From assembly GCF_003207815.1 (NCBI RefSeq), contig NZ_NKTX01000002.1:1-64000 (forward strand): a DNA stretch of 64,000 bases, in the 5' to 3' direction. The notes under the pieces were generated by a model. It worked only from the letters and a program-made list of their open reading frames with translations. It ran no database searches and was not told the origin of the DNA. A program made the translations under genes and the position numbers. Of this stretch, positions 15,230 through 24,006 are shown in pieces; positions within the stretch are counted from its first letter, which is position 1, and every line of letters begins with the position of its first letter. This stretch comes from Komagataeibacter oboediens. Its GTDB lineage: Bacteria; Pseudomonadota; Alphaproteobacteria; Acetobacterales; Acetobacteraceae.

Positions 15230-17014
15230 ATGAACGCGATTAAACCGCCCACGCCCGACAGGCAGGCCACACCCACGGATATGGTGTCGTCACGCAGCCT
15301 GATGCGACGGCTGTGGCATGATGAACTGGCCTGCCACAAGCTGCGCATACTGGCTGTCATGGTGCTGACCGCGCTCATGGCCATTTTCAGTGCGCTGTAT
15401 CCGCTGGTCATCCAGCGTGCGCTGGACATGTTTGCCGATCATGACCCGCGCATCCTGTACCAGGTGCCGCTGCTGGTGGTGGTGATCACGGTGGCGAAGG
15501 CCATATCGCAGTACGGGCAGTCGATCGCGGTGCAGTCGCTGGTGCTGCTGGTCATACGCGGCCTGCAGCAGCGCATGTTCCACCATCTGGTCCATGCCGA
15601 CATCTCCCGCATCGAAACCGAGGCCCCGGCCCAGATTGCCGCCCGTTTCACCACCGACGCGGTCGCGATTCGTGAGGCGATGATCCGCGCAACCAACGCC
15701 CTTGGTGACGCTGTGACGGTGGTGGGGCTGATTGCCTCCATGCTCTACATGGACTGGGAACTCAGCCTGATTGCAGCCGTGCTGTATCCCATCGCGGCCA
15801 TGCCGGTGCGCAGGCTGGGCAAGCGCCTGCGACGCGAGTCCGGTGGCGTGCACGAACAGGTGGGCGAGACGAGCGCGATGCTGACCGAAAGCTTCAGCCA
15901 GTCGCGCACGATCCGCGTCTATCGGCTGGAAGGGGCGGAAGAGCGCCGGGCGGCGCATGTGCTGGACGGGTTGCATGCGGGCCTGCTGCGAATTGCCCGG
16001 GGCCGTGCGCGCGTGGACCCGATGCTGGAGGTACTGGGTGGGATCGCGGTGGCGGCCGTGCTGGGCTTTGCCGGGTGGCGGGCGACGCAGGGAGGTGCCA
16101 CGCTGGGCGATTTTTCGGGGTTTGTCGCGGCCCTTCTGCTGGCGGCACGGCCGCTGCGTGCGCTGGGTACGCTCAATATCGCATTGCAGGAGGGGCTAGG
16201 CGGCCTGCAGCGCGTGTTTGACGTGATTGATGAGCCCGTAGCCGTGGCACAGGCGCCCGATGCGATCGACCTGCCGCCCGGTGGGGGCGACCTGCGATTT
16301 GAACAGGTGACGTTCCGTTACCCCGATGGCCGCATGGGGCTGGAGGGGCTGGATTTCGTGGCACGCCCCGGCCTGACCGTGGCCCTTGTCGGTCCGTCGG
16401 GGGCGGGAAAATCCACCGCCCTGTCGCTGATCCCGCGCCTGCATGATGTATCGGGCGGGCGCATCACGCTGGATGGCGTGGACCTGCGTCGTCTGGTCCT
16501 GTCGCAACTGCGCGATGCCATTGCCTATGTCAGTCAGGACACGCTGCTGTTTGACCTGTCGGTCATGGACAACATCCGCATGGGCAACCCGCAGGCCAGT
16601 GACGAACAGGTCCGCACTGCCGCCCGCGCGGCGGCGGCGGACGAGTTCATTCGGGCCCTGCCGCGCGGATATGACACCGTGGTCGGGCCCGGTGGGCAGC
16701 GCCTGTCGGGCGGGCAGCGGCAGCGCGTGGCGCTGGCGCGCGCGCTGCTGCGCAATCCGCGTGTGCTGCTGCTGGATGAAGCGACCAGCGCGCTGGACAG
16801 CGAAAGCGAAGCCATTGTCCAGAACGCCCTGACGCACCTGCGTCAGGGGCGCACGACCATTGTGGTGGCCCACCGCCTGTCCACCGTCCGGTCAGCCGAT
16901 CTTGTCGTGGTTATGGCGCAGGGCCGCGCGGTGGAATGTGGCACGCATGATGCGCTGATGGATGAAGATGGCCTGTATGCCCGCATGGTGCGCAATCAGG
17001 CCTTTACGCTGTAA
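15230..17014 (+). CDS. ABC exporter, fused permease-ATPase (MsbA-like half-transporter)
   Basis: A 594-residue type I ABC exporter half-molecule that would work as a homodimer in the inner membrane. The N-terminal half carries about six membrane helices (for example LRILAVMVLTALMAIFSALY). The C-terminal ATPase has Walker A GPSGAGKST (about 389), the signature LSGGQRQR (about 492), Walker B VLLLDEATSALD, and the switch histidine in VVAHRLSTV. Resemblance to lipid A flippase MsbA and its multidrug relatives is general, and the substrate is not predictable. The start is ATG 15230, without a strong ribosome-binding site; the longer open frame upstream overlaps cca and is not used. Confidence 0.9.
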   Translation: MNAIKPPTPDRQATPTDMVSSRSLMRRLWHDELACHKLRILAVMVLTALMAIFSALYPLVIQRALDMFADHDPRILYQVPLLVVVITVAKAISQYGQSIAVQSLVLLVIRGLQQRMFHHLVHADISRIETEAPAQIAARFTTDAVAIREAMIRATNALGDAVTVVGLIASMLYMDWELSLIAAVLYPIAAMPVRRLGKRLRRESGGVHEQVGETSAMLTESFSQSRTIRVYRLEGAEERRAAHVLDGLHAGLLRIARGRARVDPMLEVLGGIAVAAVLGFAGWRATQGGATLGDFSGFVAALLLAARPLRALGTLNIALQEGLGGLQRVFDVIDEPVAVAQAPDAIDLPPGGGDLRFEQVTFRYPDGRMGLEGLDFVARPGLTVALVGPSGAGKSTALSLIPRLHDVSGGRITLDGVDLRRLVLSQLRDAIAYVSQDTLLFDLSVMDNIRMGNPQASDEQVRTAARAAAADEFIRALPRGYDTVVGPGGQRLSGGQRQRVALARALLRNPRVLLLDEATSALDSESEAIVQNALTHLRQGRTTIVVAHRLSTVRSADLVVVMAQGRAVECGTHDALMDEDGLYARMVRNQAFTL

Positions 17015-17079
17015 ACTGCGCTGAATGTGCATCCGGGCCGGTGATGGCGGTTGAAGTGTTGCAAGCTTCGTGTCATGGA

Positions 17080-17100
17080 TTGACCGACCCGTTCGGTCAA
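17080..17100. promoter_or_regulatory. TetR-type operator upstream of emrAB
   Basis: TTGACCGA (17080-17087) is perfectly inverted as TCGGTCAA (17093-17100) across the five bases CCCGT. Size, symmetry and the GACCG/CGGTC core match operators of TetR-family repressors. It lies 53 bases before the emrA start, where it would overlap or follow the promoter. No TetR gene is present in the window. Confidence 0.65.
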
Positions 17101-17153
17101 TGCGTGGATGACAGGATCAGGGGCTGCAATCAAAGTGATGATGAGGGAAGCAG

Positions 17154-18263
17154 ATGGCCGCGGACGAAGGCAAGGCACCTGAAGACGGACAGACCGCACA
17201 GGATAAAGGGCACGAACAGGAAAAGGAAAAGGCTTCCCCCCGGCGCAAGGTGATCCTGATCGGCGTTCTGGTGGTGGTGGCCGTTCTGGCCGGGCTGTAC
17301 TGGTTCCTGCACCGCAATGAAGTCGAGACGGATGACGCCTTTACCGCCGGTCGCGCCGTGGCGGTGGCTCCCCATGTATCCGGCTATGTGACCGAACTGC
17401 TGGTGAACGATAATCAGTTCGTTCACCAGGGTGATATCATTGCCCGCATTGATGACCGCAACTGGCGCGCCCAACGCGATCAGGCGGCAGCAGCCGTGGA
17501 TATCGCGCGTGCGCAGGTCCGCAACTACAGCCTGCTGGCGGAAGTGGCGAAAAAGAACTTCCCCGGTCACCTGATGGTGGCGCAGGGCCAGCTGGTGGAA
17601 GCGCAGGCCCAGCAGTTCCGCGCGGAAACCGATTATCGCCGCCAGCATGGCGTGACCCGCGAGGCGACATCGCAGCAGAATATCGATTACGCCACTGCGG
17701 CCCTCAATGCGGCGAAGGCGAAGGTGCTCGAGGCACAGGGCAACCTTGAAACCGCCCTGCCGGTCATTCCCAATATTTCCAGCACCGAAGCCCGCGTGAC
17801 CGAACAGCAGGCCCAGCTTGCGCAGGCGGAAGCCAAGCTGCGCGAGGCGGAACTGAACGTGGAATGGACGCAGATCCGCGCCCCGCATGATGGCTGGATT
17901 TCACAGCGTAACATCGAACGTGGCACCTATGTCACGGCAGGCCAGACCGTGGTGTCCGTGGTCGAACCCGAAATATGGGTTGTGGCGAACTACAAGGAAA
18001 CACAGCTGACCCACATGCGCCCGGGCCAGAAGGTGGATATCGCGATCGACGCCTATCCGTTTCTGAAGCTGAAGGGGCATGTTGATTCGCTGCAGCTGGG
18101 CACGGGGGCGACCTTCAGCGCCTTCCCGCCGGAAAATGCCACGGGCAATTATGTGAAGATCGTGCAGCGCGTGCCGGTCAAGATCCTGATTGATGAAGGG
18201 CTGCGACAGGACCTGCCGCTGTCGATCGGCCTGTCGGTTGAACCGACGGTCCACACGGAATGA
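17154..18263 (+). CDS. emrA: EmrA-like membrane fusion protein (HlyD family)
   Basis: A 369-residue periplasmic adaptor of a tripartite drug efflux pump. A charged cytoplasmic tail (1-30) leads to one membrane anchor (VILIGVLVVVAVLAGLYWFL), then the conserved EmrA segment NEVETDDAFTAG, a biotinyl-lipoyl half-motif (VAPHVSGYVTELLVNDNQFV), a long alpha-hairpin rich in Gln/Ala (about 105-215), the second lipoyl half and a beta-barrel (IRAPHDGWIS). GAGGGAAG (17143-17150) supports the start. It overlaps emrB by four bases (ATGA). A TetR-type operator lies upstream, so the pair is probably repressed until a toxic ligand appears. Confidence 0.93.
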   Translation: MAADEGKAPEDGQTAQDKGHEQEKEKASPRRKVILIGVLVVVAVLAGLYWFLHRNEVETDDAFTAGRAVAVAPHVSGYVTELLVNDNQFVHQGDIIARIDDRNWRAQRDQAAAAVDIARAQVRNYSLLAEVAKKNFPGHLMVAQGQLVEAQAQQFRAETDYRRQHGVTREATSQQNIDYATAALNAAKAKVLEAQGNLETALPVIPNISSTEARVTEQQAQLAQAEAKLREAELNVEWTQIRAPHDGWISQRNIERGTYVTAGQTVVSVVEPEIWVVANYKETQLTHMRPGQKVDIAIDAYPFLKLKGHVDSLQLGTGATFSAFPPENATGNYVKIVQRVPVKILIDEGLRQDLPLSIGLSVEPTVHTE

Positions 18264-19834
18264 GCGCGCAGGCAGCATCCACCGGGGCAGCCGATGGCAC
18301 GAACTGGAAACCGAAACACAATCCATGGCTGATCGCCGTGGTTGTGACGGTGGCCGCCTTCATGGAAATTCTGGACACTACCATCGTCAACGTGGCGCTG
18401 CCGCATATCGCGGGGAACCTGTCATCCACGTATGATGATGCGACATGGACGCTGACATCCTACCTGGTGGCGAACGGGATCGTGCTGACGATCTCGGGCT
18501 GGCTGGGCAAGCTGTTCGGGCGCAGGCACTACTTCCTGATCTGTATTTCCATGTTTTCGCTGTCGTCGTTCCTGTGCGGCATTTCCACCAGCCTGCCCGA
18601 ACTGATCCTGTTCCGGCTGATGCAGGGGTTCTTCGGGGGCGGGCTGCAGCCCAACCAGCAGTCCATCATCCTTGACACCTTCCCGCCCGACAAACGGGCC
18701 GCCGCCTTCGGCCTGACCGCCATCGCCACCGTCGTGGCGCCGGTGCTTGGCCCGTCGCTGGGGGGGTGGATTACCGATAACTATTCCTGGCGGTGGGTGT
18801 TCTTCATCAACGTGCCGGTCGGCATGCTGGCCACCATTGCGGTGTCGATCATGGTCGAGGACCCGCCATGGGCGCGCAAGCAGAAGGCACCGCTGGACTT
18901 CGTGGGCATCGGTCTGATCACCATTGGCTTCGGCTGCCTGGAAGTGGCGGTTGACCGCGGTGAGGACGAGGACTGGTTCGGTTCGCGTATGATCGTCATC
19001 ATGGCCATCCTTGCCTTCCTTGGCATTGGGGGCGCGGTTGTCTGGCTGTTGCGGGCGAAAAATCCGGCGGTGGACCTGCGTGTGTTCAAGGACCGCAATT
19101 TTGCGGTGGGCACCGGGCTTATGGGCGCGGTGGGGGCGCTGCTGTATTCCTCGGCCATTATCGTTCCGCAGTTTTCGCAGCAGATCATGGGTTATACCGC
19201 CACCCTGTCCGGCCTGATCCTGTCGCCCGGCGGCATGGTGGTGATTGTGCTGATCCCACTGGTGGGGATCGGGATGAAATATATCCAGCTGCGCTACATC
19301 ATCGCGTTCGGCTTCTTCCTCATGGGGGTGTCCATGCTGTGGTCGGCGCAACTGGTACCCGATCTGGATTTCCGCCATCTGGTCCTGTTCCGCATGAGCC
19401 AGACCGGTACGATGGCCTTCCTGTTCGTCCCGATTTCCACCATTACCTATGCCACGCTTCCACGCGAACTGAATGCCGATGGGTCGGCCCTGTTCAGCAT
19501 GGCACGTAACGTCCTGGGGTCACTGAGTATTTCGGGGGCCACGGCGCTGGTGACCGAACTGCGTCAGGCGCATCAGAACCAGATGGTCCACTGGATGACG
19601 CCCTATCACCAGCCGTTCAACGAATATCTGGCCCATGGTCGCGCGGTGGCCGTCATGCGCGGGTATGCGCAGGGGGCGCTGAATAATGTGGCCATGGGAC
19701 GGCTGTACAAGGAATTCCAGCGTCAGGTCGCCATCCTGGCCTATAACGAGGTCTTCATGATCCTTGGCATAGGCTGCATGCTTGTCGTACCCTTCTGCTT
19801 TCTCATGTCGCCGCTCAAGGGTGAAGATAAGTAA
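18260..19834 (+). CDS. emrB: EmrB-like DHA2 MFS drug exporter
   Basis: A 524-residue, 14-helix MFS transporter. The first helix has the DHA2 signature FMEILDTTIVNVALPHIAG; then come GWLGKLFGRRHYF (motif A), LFRLMQGFFGGGLQP, and GPSLGGWITDNYSWRWVFFINVPVG (motif C region). Together with the adaptor translated just before it, and an outer-membrane TolC-type channel encoded elsewhere, it should pump drugs across both membranes using the proton gradient. The substrate is unknown. After the stop comes a 159-base gap with a long inverted repeat. Confidence 0.94.
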   Translation: MSAQAASTGAADGTNWKPKHNPWLIAVVVTVAAFMEILDTTIVNVALPHIAGNLSSTYDDATWTLTSYLVANGIVLTISGWLGKLFGRRHYFLICISMFSLSSFLCGISTSLPELILFRLMQGFFGGGLQPNQQSIILDTFPPDKRAAAFGLTAIATVVAPVLGPSLGGWITDNYSWRWVFFINVPVGMLATIAVSIMVEDPPWARKQKAPLDFVGIGLITIGFGCLEVAVDRGEDEDWFGSRMIVIMAILAFLGIGGAVVWLLRAKNPAVDLRVFKDRNFAVGTGLMGAVGALLYSSAIIVPQFSQQIMGYTATLSGLILSPGGMVVIVLIPLVGIGMKYIQLRYIIAFGFFLMGVSMLWSAQLVPDLDFRHLVLFRMSQTGTMAFLFVPISTITYATLPRELNADGSALFSMARNVLGSLSISGATALVTELRQAHQNQMVHWMTPYHQPFNEYLAHGRAVAVMRGYAQGALNNVAMGRLYKEFQRQVAILAYNEVFMILGIGCMLVVPFCFLMSPLKGEDK

Positions 19835-19866
19835 CGGAGTGGTTCAGGGCGAGTAATTGATAAATA

Positions 19867-19951
19867 ATAAAAGTTCCTGCTTCTGTTTTTTTGGAATCGT
19901 ATCGAGGGGTGCTGCCGATCAGGTATAAAGACAGCACACAGGAACTTTTAT
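19867..19951. repeat. intergenic palindromic element (copy 2), probable structured transcript end
   Basis: ATAAAAGTTCCTG (19867-19879) is perfectly inverted as CAGGAACTTTTAT (19939-19951). Inside, GTGCTG and CAGCAC form a second hairpin (about 19909-19937). TCTTTTT follows on the right. The nested layout and AT-rich ends resemble the copies at 5521 and 26741. It lies between emrB and the Nudix gene, probably ending emrAB transcription. Confidence 0.6.
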
Positions 19952-19993
19952 CTTTTTACCAATTTTCTGAGGGTAGCAGGGGGATCAGTCGTC

Positions 19994-20413
19994 ATGTCAG
20001 GTATCATCCGGGTTGTGTGTGCGGCCATTATCGTGCGCGAACGCCTGCTGGTCGTGCGCAAGCGCGGCACGACGGCCTTCATGCTGCCCGGTGGCAAGCC
20101 CGATGCAGGGGAACGTCCCGAACAGGCACTGATACGTGAAATACGCGAGGAACTGGGCTGTGCCCTGACGCCGGGGACGGAACTGTCTGGCGATTTTACC
20201 GACGTGGCGGCCAACGAACCCGGCTTTACCGTGCAGGCCCGCATCTGGACCGGGCAGTTGCACGGCACGCCGGATGCCGCGGCCGAAATTGCGGAACTGC
20301 GCTGGATCGGGGCAGGGGACATGGCCGGGCTTGACCTTGCCCCCCTGTTGCGGGGCAAAACCATGACCGCCCTCGTGCACGCGGGGCTTATGCCTCAGGC
20401 AGCAATGGCGTAA
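19994..20413 (+). CDS. MutT-like Nudix hydrolase
   Basis: A 139-residue Nudix hydrolase. The Nudix box is complete: GGKPDAGERPE followed by REIREELG (about residues 32-54), giving the metal-binding glutamates. The N-terminal VVCAAIIVRERLLVVRKRG and the short length resemble MutT-type enzymes that hydrolyse nucleoside diphosphate derivatives. A role in clearing oxidised or non-canonical nucleotides is possible, but the substrate cannot be fixed from sequence. Its last 19 bases overlap the end of rppH, another Nudix gene on the opposite strand. A palindromic element lies upstream. Confidence 0.88.
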   Translation: MSGIIRVVCAAIIVRERLLVVRKRGTTAFMLPGGKPDAGERPEQALIREIREELGCALTPGTELSGDFTDVAANEPGFTVQARIWTGQLHGTPDAAAEIAELRWIGAGDMAGLDLAPLLRGKTMTALVHAGLMPQAAMA

Positions 20414-20889
20414 GGGGCGAAATACGCCGCAAGCGTCGTGTAGATGTCTTTCTTGATGCCGACATTCAGCAGCGGCAACTGGGCCAGCGGGACCCATTTC
20501 CACATATCGAATTCCGCAGGCATGTGCGTATCCAGCCGGATATCGGAATCCTGACCCGTAAAGCGCAGGGCAAACCACTTCTGCGTCTGGCCCCGGTAAC
20601 GACCGCCCAGCGCCCTGCCAATCAGGTGCGCGGGCAGGTCGTAGCTGAGCCATTCGGGATAGGTGCCCATGATTTCGGCGGCATTGGTGCCGATTTCCTC
20701 ATGTAGCTCGCGCAGGACGGCGGTCTGCGGGTCTTCCCCTTCATCTATGCCGCCCTGCGGGCACTGCCACACGCCCTGATCCGGGGGACTGCCCGCGCCG
20801 TCCATGTCGGTGCGGCGTGCGACAAGCACCTTGCCCTGTCGGTTGAACAGCAGCGCCCCCACATTGGGACGGTAGGGCAGGTCAGTCAT
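20395..20889 (-). CDS. rppH: RNA pyrophosphohydrolase RppH
   Basis: A 164-residue Nudix enzyme that removes pyrophosphate from the 5' end of mRNA and so triggers decay. Family marks are PYRPNVGALLFNRQGKVLVARR, WQCPQGGIDEGEDP, RELHEEIG and TYPEWLSYDLP, plus GQTQKWFALRF, which together are specific to RppH/NudH. The start ATG at 20889 lies 18 bases after the ctpA stop, making rppH the last gene of gpmI-envC-ctpA-rppH, a typical alphaproteobacterial order. The gene converges on and overlaps a second Nudix gene by 19 bases. Confidence 0.95.
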   Translation of the reverse strand: MTDLPYRPNVGALLFNRQGKVLVARRTDMDGAGSPPDQGVWQCPQGGIDEGEDPQTAVLRELHEEIGTNAAEIMGTYPEWLSYDLPAHLIGRALGGRYRGQTQKWFALRFTGQDSDIRLDTHMPAEFDMWKWVPLAQLPLLNVGIKKDIYTTLAAYFAPYAIAA

Positions 20890-20907
20890 GGCAGGCTTCC
20901 GGCTGGA

Positions 20908-22503
20908 TCAGGGGCGGGCGGGTGTGGCGGGCGCCGGTGCCGAAGGGGCGGCAGGCGGTGTCGCCGGGCTTTCCTTTTCCGCCGGGGCGGATGGGGTGGC
21001 GGGCGTTGTCGGTGTCGCCGGCGTGCCCGCAGGGGCGGCAGGCGCTGCGGCCTTGGGCGGGACGGATGCGGACGGCACGGCAGTCGCCTGCGTCTTGTCG
21101 TCATGAATCGGCGGTTCAGCCGGAACCGGTAGGCCCGCCATGGAGCGGACGACCCGCAGCCCTTCCTGAAGCTGGAAATCGGTCGAGGGCTTTGTCGGAT
21201 CGAATGTGGGCCAGTTGGCGGGCGGCTGCGCCGGGATGGACTTGGCTATGGCGGGCAGGTCGGTGCGCGAGGGCGGCTGCGCGGTATTGCCGCCACGGTT
21301 CTTGATGATGTGCGCCAGATCCGCTTCGTGGATGCTGTAGCCCGCGTCGTCATGCGCTTCGCGCACGGGGATGTCGGGTATGATGCCCAGCCCCTGGATG
21401 GAGCGGCCCGACGGCGTGTAGTACCGCGCCGTGGTCAGGCGGATCGCACCTTCGCCGGGGATGGGCAGGATCGTCTGCACCGATCCCTTGCCAAAGGTTT
21501 TTTCACCCAGCAGCACCGCACGCTGGTGATCCTGCAGCGCGCCAGCCACGATTTCACTGGCCGAGGCCGACCCGCCATTGATCAGCACGACAATCGGCAG
21601 GCCATTGGTAATGTCGGTGTTATGGGCATCCCAGCGCTGGCTGTCCTGTGGGTGACGCGCGCGGGTGGAGACGATTTCCCCACTGCGGACAAAGTCGGAC
21701 CCTACGTCGATGGCCTGCGTCAGCAGCCCGCCCGGATCGGACCGCAGGTCGATGACCAGGCCAGCCATTTTGTTATGTGTCTGGGCCTGCAGCTTCTTGT
21801 ACGCGGCCAGCAGGCCGGACTGCGTTTCCTCGTTGAACTGCGCGATTCGGATATAACCGATATTGTCATACAGCGCGGACTTGATGACCTGCAGCGGGAT
21901 GATGGCGCGGGTCAGCGTGACGATGACGGGCTTGGGCGCCTTTTCACGGATCAGCGTCAGCGTGATGCGGGTGTCGGGCTTGCCGCGCATCTGGGTCACG
22001 ACCTGATCCAGCGGCTGACCGTCGATATTCTTGCCGTCGATCGCAACAATGAAATCACCGGGCTTGATGCCCGCGCGGGCGGCGGGCGTGTCGTCAATGG
22101 GGGAGACCACACGCACATGCCCGTCCTCGCCCTGTACTTCCAGCCCCAGGCCGCCAAACGATCCCTTGGTCTGGACCTGCAGGTCGGAAAACTGCTTTTC
22201 CGTCATGTAGGAACTGTGCGGGTCCAGCCCGCTGAGCATTCCGTTGAGTGAATTGGTGATCAGGTCGCGGGTCGAGACGGGCTCGACATAATTGGCCTTC
22301 ACTTTTTCCAGTACATAACCGAACAGGAACATGAGCTGTTCGATCTCATGGGGGGAATTGTCATCCTTTGCGACAGCATCCGCCGCATGGGCCATGGGAG
22401 CGATATGGTCCCATCCGCTGGCTGAATAACGTGCGATCTGCGGGGCTGCCGCGATCCCTGCAAGAAAGGCGCAACCGATCAGCAAGCCATTACGGAACTT
22501 CAT
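20908..22503 (-). CDS. ctpA: carboxy-terminal processing protease (S41 family)
   Basis: A 531-residue exported serine protease. A signal peptide (FRNGLLIGCAFLAGIAAAPQ) precedes an N-terminal helical part, a PDZ domain (about 95-185; GSFGGLGLEVQGEDG...GIKPGDFIVAIDG), and the S41 catalytic domain. The catalytic serine is in GGSASASEIVAGALQDH and the lysine in GEKTFGKGSVQT, the Ser-Lys dyad of this family. After about 440 the tail is a long Pro/Ala-rich low-complexity region. Such proteases trim envelope proteins and peptidoglycan enzymes. GGAG precedes the start. It is separated by 148 bases from envC upstream, enough for its own promoter. Confidence 0.94.
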   Translation of the reverse strand: MKFRNGLLIGCAFLAGIAAAPQIARYSASGWDHIAPMAHAADAVAKDDNSPHEIEQLMFLFGYVLEKVKANYVEPVSTRDLITNSLNGMLSGLDPHSSYMTEKQFSDLQVQTKGSFGGLGLEVQGEDGHVRVVSPIDDTPAARAGIKPGDFIVAIDGKNIDGQPLDQVVTQMRGKPDTRITLTLIREKAPKPVIVTLTRAIIPLQVIKSALYDNIGYIRIAQFNEETQSGLLAAYKKLQAQTHNKMAGLVIDLRSDPGGLLTQAIDVGSDFVRSGEIVSTRARHPQDSQRWDAHNTDITNGLPIVVLINGGSASASEIVAGALQDHQRAVLLGEKTFGKGSVQTILPIPGEGAIRLTTARYYTPSGRSIQGLGIIPDIPVREAHDDAGYSIHEADLAHIIKNRGGNTAQPPSRTDLPAIAKSIPAQPPANWPTFDPTKPSTDFQLQEGLRVVRSMAGLPVPAEPPIHDDKTQATAVPSASVPPKAAAPAAPAGTPATPTTPATPSAPAEKESPATPPAAPSAPAPATPARP

Positions 22504-22651
22504 GCGTCGTTGTCTCCTGGATGCCCGCCATCATGATCTGGCTGGCCTGCATGTACTCTTCGTGTTGCGTTGTAACGTGATCTTGCTCGTTCGTCACGGG
22601 CAGGCAGCATATACCGAACCTGCATGGGGATAAAACCGTCTCGCACCGAAA

Positions 22652-23935
22652 TCACAGATAGGGGGCCGGATTGACGGTGCTGCCCCCGTGGCGCAATTGC
22701 ACGAACAGGGTGGGCCTGCTGCCGCCACCACTCCATTGCGGCATCTGTCCCACCGCAGCACCATGGCTGACCTGCTGGCCCGCCGCCACTGCGATTTCCC
22801 CCAGCCCCGCCAGGACGAAACGGTAATGCTTGCCGCAATCAAGGATCATCATCTGGCCATAGGTGCGGAACGCGCCCGCGAAATCAATACGGCCCGTGCA
22901 GGGGGCGCGCACGGTCGCACGTGATGGCGGCGCATAGGTAATGCCTGTCGACGGGCCACTTTCGGTGGGGTGGCCCCATGCCGTCAGTACCGTGCCCGCC
23001 ACGGGCGCGCCTGCGCTGGCGCTGGTGGCGGGCGTAATACCGGGGCCTGCGCCCGTGGCCATTTCATGCGCCTGCCTGCGGGCGGCGGCGGCTGCCTGCA
23101 TGTTGTGGGCGCGTTCGGCGGCGCGGGCGGCTTCTTCCAGATTTTTTTCCGCCTGTTCTTCCGTCGCCTCGATCCGGGCGATGGCGTCCTGCACGCTGGA
23201 CGCCCGGCGTGCCGCATCCTCGACGGCCTGTGCCGCGCTGGCGGCGGCGGCGTTGGAGCGCTGCTGCGCCTCCAGCGCCGCATGGGCCGCGCGGTTGACC
23301 GTGTCGCGCTGGCTTTCGCGTTCGCTGACGACCTGACGCATCTGCTGCTGCTGCTGGGCCAGTTCGCCGTCCAGTTGCGTAAGCCGGGTGCGGCGGTCAT
23401 GGATGGCGCGTGTCTGGTTGGCGATATCCCCCATCATGCCATGCACCACCAGCAGCCCGGTAACCGCGCGGTCGGCAGGCAGGGGTACGGCCAGAAGCGT
23501 GTCGGCAGGATAAAGCGACAGGCGTTCCGCCAGCGGCAGCAGGGGCGACAGGCGCGCGATCTCGCGGGCAAGCTGCTGGCGCAGGGCGGCCTGTTCGGTG
23601 TGCAGGTCGGTAATGCGGCTGTCCAGATCGGCGGCCTGCTGTTCGGTGCGCTGCAGGCGGGCGGTCGCGTCGACCGTAGCGGCGGACAGGCTGGCGGCTT
23701 TCTGCGCATCCTGACGGGCCTGTTCGCGGGCTTCCTGTTCCACCTTGCGGCGTTCTTCCAGATCGTGCGCCTGCTGCTGCTGGCGCGCGATCAGGTTTTC
23801 ACGCGCGCTCCGCGCGGCTTCCAGCTGCTGGCGTATGCGCTGTTCGCGCGCGGTGGGCACATGGGTGGCGGTATGGGCGGGTGTCGTCGCGGCTGGCGTA
23901 TGGAGCGTGGACGCACCCCATGCCGCTGTCGCCAT
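22652..23935 (-). CDS. envC: EnvC-like murein hydrolase activator (M23/LytM)
   Basis: At least 427 residues. A long coiled coil rich in Gln, Ala, Glu and Arg (about 25-290) is followed by a C-terminal LytM domain (about 310-427; GRIDFAGAFRTYGQMMILDCG, VSHGAAVGQMP, LFVQLRHGG). The metal ligands of active M23 peptidases are not all present, as in EnvC, which activates amidases rather than cutting peptidoglycan itself. ATG 23935 leaves only part of a signal peptide (ATAAWGAS). The frame continues upstream without any ATG, GTG or TTG, and the upstream residues (RVACGAVLACC) complete a good signal sequence. Translation may therefore begin at the CTG at 24010, which overlaps the gpmI stop. Confidence 0.88.
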   Translation of the reverse strand: MATAAWGASTLHTPAATTPAHTATHVPTAREQRIRQQLEAARSARENLIARQQQQAHDLEERRKVEQEAREQARQDAQKAASLSAATVDATARLQRTEQQAADLDSRITDLHTEQAALRQQLAREIARLSPLLPLAERLSLYPADTLLAVPLPADRAVTGLLVVHGMMGDIANQTRAIHDRRTRLTQLDGELAQQQQQMRQVVSERESQRDTVNRAAHAALEAQQRSNAAAASAAQAVEDAARRASSVQDAIARIEATEEQAEKNLEEAARAAERAHNMQAAAAARRQAHEMATGAGPGITPATSASAGAPVAGTVLTAWGHPTESGPSTGITYAPPSRATVRAPCTGRIDFAGAFRTYGQMMILDCGKHYRFVLAGLGEIAVAAGQQVSHGAAVGQMPQWSGGGSRPTLFVQLRHGGSTVNPAPYL

Positions 23936-24006
23936 GCAGCAGGCCAGAACGGCCCCGCAGGCGACCCGGCCACGCCAGCGGGTCGTCAGGGTCAGGAGGC
24001 CGGATG

